The notes beneath the pieces are model-generated. The model made no database searches, was not told the origin of the DNA, and worked only from the letters and a program-made list of their open reading frames with translations. Positions 1-6,295 of a stretch of DNA of 13,733 nt are shown here, in pieces; within the stretch, counting starts at the first letter, position 1, and each line of letters starts with the position of its first letter. A program made the position numbers and the translations under genes. Where the stretch lies: the NCBI GenBank assembly GCA_046734315.1, contig JBKPQY010000055.1, positions 1 through 13,733 of the forward strand, given 5' to 3'. This stretch comes from DASXRA01 sp046734315. GTDB lineage: Bacteria > Actinomycetota > Actinomycetes > Mycobacteriales > Jatrophihabitantaceae.

Positions 1-2644
1 ACCAACACCAGCCAGACCTGTTCGCCCACTGGCAACTCGCCGCCGCCACCTCCGGCCGGACTGTGGGGGCCGGATGACGGGAGATCGTCACGTCCGGTCC
101 TGCGAGCGGCGGGGGGTGAGACTCCCCCCGCCGACTCACCCTCAGGAGGAGGGCGTGCGGCCGGGGCGCCGTCCCCGCTGCGTCGGCCTTCGACGGCCGG
201 TAGCGACGCAGCCGGTTTGCGTTGCCGACGACGGATAGCGACGAGAGGGCCATGGCGGCCGCGGCGATCATCGGGGAGAGCCGCCAGCCGAAGGCGGGGT
301 ACAGCACGCCGGCGGCGATCGGGATGCCGATCGCGTTGTACGCGAGGGCGAAGAAGAGGTTCTGTCGGATGTTGCGCATGGTGGCCCGGGACAGCTCGAT
401 CGCGGTCACGACGCCGGCGAGCGAGCCGGAGATGAGAGTCACGTCGGCAGCCTCGATGGCGACGTCGGTACCGGTGCCGATGGCCATGCCGACGTCGGCG
501 GCCGCAAGCGCGGGGGCGTCGTTGATGCCGTCACCGACCATGCCGACCCGGCGGCCTGCGCGCTGGAAGCGGCGAATCTCGTCGGCCTTATGTTCGGGCA
601 GCACCTCGGCGACGACGCGACGGACACCGACCTGTGCTGCGACGGCGGCTGCGGTGCGGGCGTTATCGCCGGTGAGCATGACGACGTCGACGCCGAGGCG
701 GTGCAGTCCGTCTATGGCGGCTGCCGAGTCGGACTTGACGGTGTCGGCGACGGCCATGACGCCTGCGGGCCGACCGTCGACCGCGACCAGGATCGGGGTC
801 TTGCCCTGCGCGGACAGCTCCGCGGCAATGGGGTCGAGTGCCGTGGTGACGATGCCGGCGTCGCCCAGCAGGCGGGCGGTCCCGATCAGGACGGCCTGGC
901 CGCCGACGGTGGCCTGCACGCCCCTGCCGGTGATCGAGTCGAATCCGTTCGTCGTCGGCAGCTCCAGATCGCGGCTGCGGGCGCCGGCAACGATGGCGAC
1001 GGCAAGTGGGTGTTCGCTTACGACTTCGGCAGCTGCGACCACTGGCAGCAGGTCATGCTCGCTCCAGTCGCCGATGGGGACGATGTCGGTGAGCGTCGGC
1101 TTGCCGGCTGTGATGGTGCCGGTCTTGTCGAGCACGATCGTGTCGAGCGTGTGCGCGGTCTCCAGGGCTTCGGCGGAGCCGATGAGGATGCCGGACCGGG
1201 CACCCTTGCCGGTGCCGACCATGACCGACAGCGGGGTGGCGAGTCCGAGCGCCCAAGGGCAGGCGATGATCAGGACCGCGACGGCGGAGACGAGCGCGAG
1301 GCTGAACGCGGGCGAAGGCCCCGCGATGAACCATACGGCGAACGTCGCGAGTGCGATGCCGATGACAGCGGGGACAAGGTAGCCCGAGACCGCGTCGGCC
1401 ATGCGCTGGATCGGCGCCTTGGAGGCTTGAGCCTGCTGCACCAGCCGGACGATCTGCGCGAGCATCGTGTCCGCCCCGACCTTGACCGCACGCACGCGCA
1501 GCGAGCTCGTGCCGTTGATGGTGGCGCCCACGACGGCGTCACCGGTCCGTTTGGTGACCGGGATGGGCTCGCCGGTGACCATCGACTCGTCCACTGCGGA
1601 ACGGCCGGACAGTACGACGGCGTCAACGGGGATCTTCTCGCCCGGTCGGATGAGGATCTCGTCACCGACGGCGACGTCTTCGACCGGGATCTCGGACTCG
1701 GCGCCACCGCGGACGACCCGCGCGGTGCGTGCCCGCAGGCCGAGCAGGGCACGGATTGCTTCGCCGGTGCCGGCCTTGGCACGGGCCTCGATGAGCCAGC
1801 CCAGCATGATCAGTGTGATGATCACGCCGACTGCCTCGAAGTACACCTCGCGCACGTCGGACGGCAGCACGCGCGGGGCCACGGTGACGAGCAGGCTGTA
1901 GCCGAAGGCGGCTGTGGTTCCGAGGGTTATCAGGCTGTTCATGTCGGCGGCGCGGTGGCGCAGAGCCAGCCAGCCGATGCGGTGGATCGGCCAGCCGGCA
2001 TACAGCATCACCGGCGTGATCAGGCCGAGCTGCAGCCAGTGACTGAGCAGCCAGCTGGGCACCCAGGCCGCTTTGAACACGTCGCTGGCCATCACCGCGA
2101 TCAGCACCGGCAGCGTCAGGATCGCGCCGACGAGCACCCTGCGGGACAGGTCGGTGATCTCGGCGCGACGCTCGGCGGCCTGTCCCGCCTCGGCAGAGGC
2201 GGCGTCGTCGAGACGTACCCCTGGCGCCTCTCCGTCCGGTCGTTCGGCGGACGGCTGATCGGCCGAGCCGGAAGGCTCGACGACCAGCGTCCCGTGGATC
2301 ATGTTCATCCCGCAGGCGAATCCGAATGTTCCGGCGGCTGCGGGGCGGATTCGGACGGTGGTGCGCTCGTAGGCCGGCAGCGAGGCGGAGACCTGTAGGC
2401 CCGGGAACACGACCCGCGAGGTGCATTCTCCGGATTCCTGGCGGTCGAAGGTCAACTCGACTGGGACGCCTTGCCGGACCCGGATCTGGTCGGGGCTGTA
2501 TCCGCCGCGGACCGTCACCTCGACCCGCTGCACGCCGTCCTCCATGCGGGCGGTGCTGGCTCGGCGGGGCCCGAAGAAGAACAAAGTCAGCCCGCCGAGG
2601 GCCACCACGGTGCCAGCCAGGACGGCGATCTCAGCAATGGTCAC
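1..2644 (-). CDS. Cupredoxin-fused copper-type P1B ATPase (3' end outside window)
   Basis: Predicted ATP-driven heavy-metal exporter of the inner membrane, probably for Cu(I). The GTG start follows AAGGGA by 8 nt, and an in-frame stop lies just upstream. Residues 4-24 form a membrane helix. Residues 41-123 form a cupredoxin-like domain with Cys74 and a C111-G-M113-N-M115-I-H117 cluster as candidate copper ligands. An eight-helix P-type core follows: TGEP actuator loop, C462-P-W464 in the ion-path helix, DKTG with phosphorylated Asp506, HP at 545-546 and GDGIND at 704-709. The last two helices carry YN and MALSS, which are typical of Cu(I) ATPases. The Trp in place of the second Cys of CPC is the oddity. 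Family similarity ends near residue 815, but the frame stays open to the window edge through a hairpin, so the true end is uncertain. It is divergent from the SHOCT gene, with a CsoR-like box between. Family assignment is firm; the metal is inferred. Confidence 0.93.
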   Translation of the reverse strand, partial: MTIAEIAVLAGTVVALGGLTLFFFGPRRASTARMEDGVQRVEVTVRGGYSPDQIRVRQGVPVELTFDRQESGECTSRVVFPGLQVSASLPAYERTTVRIRPAAAGTFGFACGMNMIHGTLVVEPSGSADQPSAERPDGEAPGVRLDDAASAEAGQAAERRAEITDLSRRVLVGAILTLPVLIAVMASDVFKAAWVPSWLLSHWLQLGLITPVMLYAGWPIHRIGWLALRHRAADMNSLITLGTTAAFGYSLLVTVAPRVLPSDVREVYFEAVGVIITLIMLGWLIEARAKAGTGEAIRALLGLRARTARVVRGGAESEIPVEDVAVGDEILIRPGEKIPVDAVVLSGRSAVDESMVTGEPIPVTKRTGDAVVGATINGTSSLRVRAVKVGADTMLAQIVRLVQQAQASKAPIQRMADAVSGYLVPAVIGIALATFAVWFIAGPSPAFSLALVSAVAVLIIACPWALGLATPLSVMVGTGKGARSGILIGSAEALETAHTLDTIVLDKTGTITAGKPTLTDIVPIGDWSEHDLLPVVAAAEVVSEHPLAVAIVAGARSRDLELPTTNGFDSITGRGVQATVGGQAVLIGTARLLGDAGIVTTALDPIAAELSAQGKTPILVAVDGRPAGVMAVADTVKSDSAAAIDGLHRLGVDVVMLTGDNARTAAAVAAQVGVRRVVAEVLPEHKADEIRRFQRAGRRVGMVGDGINDAPALAAADVGMAIGTGTDVAIEAADVTLISGSLAGVVTAIELSRATMRNIRQNLFFALAYNAIGIPIAAGVLYPAFGWRLSPMIAAAAMALSSLSVVGNANRLRRYRPSKADAAGTAPRPHALLLRVSRRGESHPPPLAGPDVTISRHPAPTVRPEVAAASCQWANRSGWCW
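107..133 (-). terminator. GC-rich hairpin near the ATPase 3' end
   Basis: Perfect 10-bp inverted repeat CGGCGGGGGG / CCCCCCGCCG around a 7-nt loop. There is no U tract on either strand, which is common for actinobacterial terminators. It lies just after two TGA codons (complements of 142-144 and 136-138) that are one frame away from the ATPase reading frame. This position suggests it is the ATPase transcription terminator. Confidence 0.5.
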
Positions 2645-2682
2645 GACAACCGTCCCTTCAGGAGCTGGTCACTGTCTCGCCG

Positions 2683-2703
2683 ACTATACCCCCTAGGGGT
2701 ACA
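2683..2703 (-). promoter_or_regulatory. CsoR-like copper operator overlapping the ATPase -10 box
   Basis: The inverted repeat TACCCC-CTA-GGGGTA at 2687-2701 matches the pattern of operators bound by CsoR-family copper sensors. On the minus strand the hexamer TATAGT (2688-2683), one base from consensus, overlaps it. The start of transcription would be near 2676, about 30 nt before the ATPase GTG. Repressor bound here would cover the -10 element, and Cu(I) would release it. No csoR gene is in the window. The site could also serve the divergent SHOCT gene. Assignment is from pattern only. Confidence 0.65.
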
Positions 2704-2815
2704 CGCATTCGCGCGGGTCAGCAAGGGGACCAAGGGCCCTGCCGCCCAGCTACCGGCGGCGCGACAGTGATAGTGACCGGCCGACCATCCACGACGAGGT
2801 CCAAGGGAGCGCACG

Positions 2816-3061
2816 ATGATGTACTACGGAGACCACATGAGCGGCTGGGGCTGGTTCGCCATGTCGCTCAGCGCGGTGGTGTTCTGGGGACTCGTGATCA
2901 CGGCGATCGTGCTGCTCGTCCGTTACCTGCACGCCGGGTCGCCCAGTCAGCCACCGGAAACGCCGGAGCAAATCCTGGCCGAGCGGTTCGCTCGCGGCGA
3001 TATCGACGAGAGCGAGTACCGGGACCGGCTGGCCGCGCTGCACGGCAAGGTCCGATCATGA
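2816..3061 (+). CDS. Small SHOCT-domain membrane protein
   Basis: An 81-residue protein. AGGGAG stands 7 nt before the ATG. The N-terminus is rich in Tyr, Met, Trp and Gly, and one hydrophobic helix spans about residues 12-37. After a Pro-rich linker, residues 52-78 form a SHOCT (short C-terminal) motif with the typical ILAERFARGDIDESEYRDRL pattern. SHOCT motifs are small helical pieces of unknown function, thought to mediate oligomerisation. Such proteins are often found beside copper P-type ATPases and CsoR regulators, and this one is divergent from such an ATPase across a CsoR-like box. A role in copper homeostasis, such as membrane copper handling or ATPase assembly, is inferred from context only. 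Confidence 0.85.
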   Translation: MMYYGDHMSGWGWFAMSLSAVVFWGLVITAIVLLVRYLHAGSPSQPPETPEQILAERFARGDIDESEYRDRLAALHGKVRS

Positions 3062-3239
3062 CGGCCGGCAACGAACTACCCAATGCAGCGTAGGGCGGTG
3101 GAGCCGGCGGCCGCGGAAGTCGATACGGCAGCCCCGGCTTGATCGGCGCGGCCGGGCCGGTGACATTGGCCCTTGGCGCGCCGACTGCGGGCGCGGCAAC
3201 ATCGTGGCGGTAGACCCGTCGGCTAAGAGGTGATCGCCC

Positions 3240-4127
3240 GTGAAAGACGTGCCGCTGCCGACGTCGCGGCAGCCACTGCAGGTGCGCTCGTTTCTCGCCT
3301 GCGTGGCGACGATTCTCGAGATGCCGATCGAGCAACTCCCGCAGCTGCCCAGCGACGGCGATCCGGCGACCGGCTGGCTGGTTTCGCGGTGGCTCGGCGG
3401 CCGCGGGCTGGGCATTGTCCGCGTCGCCGAACCCACGACGTTCTCGTGGCCCGGGCCGTGGTTGGCGCGCGTCTGCCCGGCGGCTGGGCCGGCTCGCTAC
3501 GTCGTGATGTACGGGGTCCCGTCCGGCGTGACATGGGATCCGGGCGGCGACGGCCAGATCAGCAACGAGTCGATCGAGGACGGCTTCGTCCTCGCCGCGA
3601 CCGACATCGCGCTGGCGCTGCCGGTACCGGCCACCAGGCCGCCCGCCCCGGGCGCCGTGGACGGGATTTGGATCGCCGCCTCGGCCGGGGAACCGACGCG
3701 ATCACTCCACACGGCGCGGGCTATCGCCGGCCAGGGCCTTGCCGGAGACCGGCACGCGGTGGGCGCCGGCACATTCCCGTCCGGCCTGCCCGGCAGCGCG
3801 CTCACCCTGATCGAAGCCGAGGTGTGCGAGTCCTTCGACCCGCCAGTGCGGGCAGACGAGCATCGGCGCAACCTGGTCACGCGCGGCGTCGAGCTCAACG
3901 GTCTGGTCGGTCGCGAATTCATGATCGGCGACGTGCGCTGCCGCGGCATGCGGCTGTGCGAGCCGTGCCGGGTGATGGATGGATACGCGTCGCGCCCGCT
4001 CCTTCGCGCCCTGGTTCATCGAGGCGGCCTGCGTGCCGACATCCTCGGGAACGGCGAAATGCATGTCGGCGACCGCATCACCGTGTGTTCGGATGTCGAT
4101 TTCCCCGCGGGCCGCTCGTCGGAGTAG
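3240..4127 (+). CDS. MOSC-domain protein with extra N-terminal domain
   Basis: A 295-residue protein. The GTG start is preceded by GAGGTG at 7 nt. Roughly residues 150-280 are a MOSC (molybdenum cofactor sulfurase C-terminal) domain, seen as GLAGDRH at 166-172, the LTLIEAE strand, the RRNLVTRGVELNGLVGREF segment and LC240-EP-C243. MOSC domains bind Moco or related sulfur carriers, and the conserved Cys is the likely sulfur-handling residue. The first 140 residues (WLVSRWLGGRGLG, MYGVPSGVTWDP) do not match a domain I can name and have no membrane helix, so this is a two-domain cytosolic protein. The YCII-like gene starts 45 bp downstream, suggesting co-transcription. Upstream, 178 bp separate it from the SHOCT gene, so it probably has its own promoter. 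The substrate is unknown. Confidence 0.85.
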   Translation: MKDVPLPTSRQPLQVRSFLACVATILEMPIEQLPQLPSDGDPATGWLVSRWLGGRGLGIVRVAEPTTFSWPGPWLARVCPAAGPARYVVMYGVPSGVTWDPGGDGQISNESIEDGFVLAATDIALALPVPATRPPAPGAVDGIWIAASAGEPTRSLHTARAIAGQGLAGDRHAVGAGTFPSGLPGSALTLIEAEVCESFDPPVRADEHRRNLVTRGVELNGLVGREFMIGDVRCRGMRLCEPCRVMDGYASRPLLRALVHRGGLRADILGNGEMHVGDRITVCSDVDFPAGRSSE

Positions 4128-4172
4128 ATGGCGGCCGGGACTGGCACCGGCCTGCGCGGGAAGGAGAACGCG

Positions 4173-4469
4173 ATGGCGAATTACGTACTGGCATTCCGGG
4201 GCGCGCCCGAACGCGCGATGCCGGAGGGCGCGGAGCAGGCATGGGGTGCCTGGTTCGGAAAGCTGGGCCCGGCGATCGCAGACCGCGGCAACCGCGTCGG
4301 AAACGTGACGCGGCTCGAGGCCGCAGGCGGCGCATCCGGCGGCGAGACGCTGACCGGATACATGGTGGTCAGCGCGGACAGCATGGACTCCGCGGTCACG
4401 CTGGCGAAGGGCTGTCCCGGACTCGCCACCGGCGTGAGCGTCGAGATCGCCGAGGTCGTCGACGCCTGA
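4173..4469 (+). CDS. YCII-related small protein
   Basis: A 98-residue cytosolic protein of the YCII/DGPF type, a ferredoxin-like fold. It begins MANYVLAFRG, continues with WGAWFGKLGPAIADRG and ends with a YMVVSADSMDSAVTLAKGCP block that matches the usual family pattern. These small dimeric alpha+beta proteins are widespread in actinobacteria and mostly have no proven reaction. I chose the ATG at 4173 because AAGGAG lies 6 nt upstream. An in-frame ATG at 4128 exists but has no ribosome binding site and would add 15 unconserved residues. It lies 45 bp after the MOSC stop and ends 22 bp before a perfect palindrome likely to terminate transcription. Confidence 0.85.
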   Translation: MANYVLAFRGAPERAMPEGAEQAWGAWFGKLGPAIADRGNRVGNVTRLEAAGGASGGETLTGYMVVSADSMDSAVTLAKGCPGLATGVSVEIAEVVDA

Positions 4470-4491
4470 GGCGGCGGGCGCCGTCCATGAC

Positions 4492-4521
4492 GGGACCGCA
4501 AGCCGATCGGCTTGCGGTCCC
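4492..4521. terminator. Perfect 30-bp palindrome after the YCII-like gene
   Basis: Arms GGGACCGCAAGCC and GGCTTGCGGTCCC are exact 13-bp complements around GATC, itself a palindrome. As RNA this is a very stable hairpin 22 nt after the YCII-like stop, without a U tract. It also covers the region where a -35 element for the next gene (ATG 4545) would lie, so an operator role is an alternative to termination. Confidence 0.6.
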
Positions 4522-4531
4522 TAGCTGCTTG

Positions 4532-4544
4532 TACTGTCACGACC
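4532..4544 (+). promoter_or_regulatory. Possible leaderless promoter (-10 TACTGT) for the PPOX-type gene
   Basis: The hexamer TACTGT at 4532-4537 fits the TANNNT pattern of actinobacterial -10 boxes and is followed by exactly 7 nt before the ATG at 4545. Transcription would start on the A of the ATG. No Shine-Dalgarno sequence is visible before this ATG, which agrees with a leaderless mRNA. Confidence 0.4.
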
Positions 4545-5042
4545 ATGCCCGGCAGCGGGTCCGGAACGTGGCGGGACTTGGAGCTGGGTGCGCCTGAGCT
4601 TGCCCGGATGGGCGCGGCGCGGCTCAACGCCCAACGCGTCGCCATGCTCGGCACGCTGCGGCGGGATTCATCGCCGCGCATCAGTCCGATCGAGCCGCAC
4701 CTTGTCGCGGATCAGTTGCTCATCGGTGCGATGGCGTGGTCAGCGAAGGTGCACGACCTGCGCCGCGACCCCCGCTGCGTGCTGCACAGTGCCGTCACCG
4801 ACCCGGACGGCGGCGAAGGAGAACTCAAGCTGTACGGATCAGCCGTCGAGGCAGGCGACGACCTTCGCCGCGAAGCCGCCGAGGCGTGGTGGCGCGCTTG
4901 GCCTCCGGAAAAGGCCGTCGTGTTCTGCCTGCACATCGAGCAGGCTGTGTTCGTCGAGTGGAACACGCGTGCCAGCCTGATGACCGTGCATCGCTGGCTG
5001 AGGCTCGGCGGATATAGCCGGAGCCAGCGAACCTACCCGTGA
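4545..5042 (+). CDS. FMN-binding split-barrel (pyridoxamine 5'-phosphate oxidase-like) protein
   Basis: A 165-residue protein of the PPOX-like split beta-barrel superfamily, probably a flavin- or F420-dependent oxidoreductase. Visible marks are the N-terminal LNAQRVAMLGTLRRDSSPRISPIEP strand pair, the LLIGAMAWSAKVHDLRRDPRCVLHSAV stretch that normally frames the cofactor phosphate site, and the ELKLYGSAVE strand. No membrane segment is seen. The C-terminal WNTRASLMTVHRWLRLGG differs from biosynthetic PdxH, so vitamin B6 synthesis is not supported. Start: ATG 4545, probably leaderless. A TTG at 4512 in frame would lie inside the palindrome and is less likely. The stop overlaps the 3' end of the convergent MerR gene by 10 bp. 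Confidence 0.82.
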   Translation: MPGSGSGTWRDLELGAPELARMGAARLNAQRVAMLGTLRRDSSPRISPIEPHLVADQLLIGAMAWSAKVHDLRRDPRCVLHSAVTDPDGGEGELKLYGSAVEAGDDLRREAAEAWWRAWPPEKAVVFCLHIEQAVFVEWNTRASLMTVHRWLRLGGYSRSQRTYP

Positions 5043-5506
5043 CGGATCGGTACGCCAGACCGCGGCGCGGGCCGGCGCGGCGCCCATAGCTGGTCAGCCT
5101 CGCCCGCGGCGAGCCTTCCTCGGTAGACGTCGATCTTGTGATCGATGAGCTTGAGGTTGTCCTCTATCTCAGCGAGCTTGGCGGTCACCTCGGCACGGTG
5201 GCCCTCCAAGAGGGCAAGTCTTTGCTCCTCGTTTCCACGCCCGGCGGATACGAGTTGCGCGTAGCGCCGGATGGTCTTGATGGGCATGCCGGTGGCTCGC
5301 AGCCTGGTGCACACGATGATCCAGTCCAGGTCGAGCTGGTGGTAGCGCCGTCGACCGCTGACAGTGCGATCGACAATGGTGACGACCAGGCCGGCGCGTT
5401 CGTAGTAGCGCAGGGTGTGCACGCTGACGCCGGTGCGGTGGGCCGCCTCGGCAATGCTCATACCCGGCTGAGAGTCGGAGACGGTCCGTGGCTTGACTTC
5501 GAGCAC
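5033..5506 (-). CDS. MerR-family transcriptional regulator
   Basis: A 157-residue regulator with a MerR-type winged helix-turn-helix at about residues 16-85 (MSIAEAAHRTGVSVHTLRYY, then GRRRYHQLDLDWIIVCTRLR, TGMPIKTIRRY). A coiled-coil dimerisation helix follows (LLEGHRAEVTAKLAEIEDNL, KLIDHKIDVYRGRL). No cysteine cluster for metal sensing is seen at the C-terminus. This suggests an organic or redox signal like that of other MerR proteins paired with dehydrogenases, rather than a metal. GTG 5506 fits a leaderless start (TAGAAT box 7 nt upstream). ATG 5461 (residue 16) is the alternative. The gene is divergent from the SDR gene by 23 bp, its likely target, and overlaps the convergent PPOX-type gene by 10 bp. 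Confidence 0.92.
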   Translation of the reverse strand: MLEVKPRTVSDSQPGMSIAEAAHRTGVSVHTLRYYERAGLVVTIVDRTVSGRRRYHQLDLDWIIVCTRLRATGMPIKTIRRYAQLVSAGRGNEEQRLALLEGHRAEVTAKLAEIEDNLKLIDHKIDVYRGRLAAGEADQLWAPRRPAPRSGVPIRHG

Positions 5507-5529
5507 GCTCTAAATTCTAGCTTCGAGAC
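5493..5529. promoter_or_regulatory. Overlapping divergent promoters and likely MerR site
   Basis: For the plus-strand SDR gene, TTGACT (5493-5498) and TAGCTT (5518-5523) are separated by 19 bp, the stretched spacing typical of MerR-activated promoters, and the ATG follows 6 nt later. For the minus-strand regulator, TAGAAT (5519-5514) stands 7 nt before its GTG. Small dyads GAGC-AC-GCTC (5501-5510) and CTA-AATTC-TAG (5510-5520) and two copies of CTTCGAG (5497-5503, 5521-5527) lie in the region. All are read by eye. Confidence 0.5.
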
Positions 5530-6240
5530 ATGACAGCAACGCTGATCACCGGAGCCAACAAGGGGCTCGGCTTCGCGACGGCCCGCATACTCATTGCCGC
5601 GGGCCACACCGTCTACCTCGGAAGCCGGGATGCCGAACGTGGCCTCCGCGCCGCCGAGCAGCTAGGGGCACGGACCGTTCAACTGGACGTCACCGACGAC
5701 GCGTCCGTGGCTGCTGCAGTGAAGTCCATCGAGGCCGGTGGGGGCCTGGACGTGCTGGTTAACAACGCGGGAATCCAGAAAGAGATGGGTGACGACGGCG
5801 CCGTGATCGGTGCCGCGGACGTGACGGCCGACCTGATGCAGCAGACCTTCGAGACAAACGTCTTCGGCATCGTGCGCGTCCTGCATGCGTTTCTCCCACT
5901 ACTGCAGCGTTCCACCGGCCCGGTCGTGGTCAATGTCAGCAGCGGATTAGCCTCGCTGACCCGGGTCAGCACTCACGGAACGCCCGCATACACGTACCAG
6001 GGCGTCGCCTATCCGGCGTCGAAAGCCGCAGTCAACATGATCACCGTGCAGTACGCGAAGGCGTTTCCGAACATGAGGATCAACTCGGTGGAGCCGGGTT
6101 TCACGAAGACCGACCTGAACTGGAACATCGGCCGGCAGACCGTCGAGCAGGGCGCCGAGGTGATCGCACGGGTTGCACAGATGGGCCCCGATGACCCCAC
6201 CGGACGCTATTTCGACGCCGCCGGCGCCCTTCCCTGGTAG
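5530..6240 (+). CDS. Short-chain dehydrogenase/reductase (SDR)
   Basis: A 236-residue NAD(P)-dependent oxidoreductase of the classical SDR fold. The nucleotide-binding motif TGANKGLG is at residues 7-14. Arg33 after the second strand (GSRD) favours NADP(H). NNAG is at 78-81, with Asn110, Ser138, Tyr161 and Lys165 (YPASK) as the catalytic tetrad. The 22-residue gap between Ser138 and Tyr161 is longer than in the shortest classical SDRs and resembles the carbonyl-reductase-like subgroup (GITxG-type N-terminus, SSGLASL loop). Length is normal and the protein appears cytosolic. It is divergent from a MerR regulator across only 23 bp, so MerR-controlled induction by a carbonyl or xenobiotic signal is inferred. 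The substrate cannot be read from sequence. Confidence 0.93.
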   Translation: MTATLITGANKGLGFATARILIAAGHTVYLGSRDAERGLRAAEQLGARTVQLDVTDDASVAAAVKSIEAGGGLDVLVNNAGIQKEMGDDGAVIGAADVTADLMQQTFETNVFGIVRVLHAFLPLLQRSTGPVVVNVSSGLASLTRVSTHGTPAYTYQGVAYPASKAAVNMITVQYAKAFPNMRINSVEPGFTKTDLNWNIGRQTVEQGAEVIARVAQMGPDDPTGRYFDAAGALPW

Positions 6241-6295
6241 GGGAGCGCGCCGGCCCGATCAGATCAGCAACCCCCACGGGTACACGGGATACGCC

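Noticed and set aside
222..2398. Long plus-strand ORFs across 222-1382 and 590-2398
   Set aside because: They are antisense to the P-type ATPase, which carries all family motifs. Their products are low-complexity Ala/Arg/Gly/Asp strings.
3230..4597. 455-codon plus-strand ORF overlapping the MOSC and YCII-like genes
   Set aside because: It is Arg-rich and out of frame with two genes that have recognisable domains and good ribosome binding sites.
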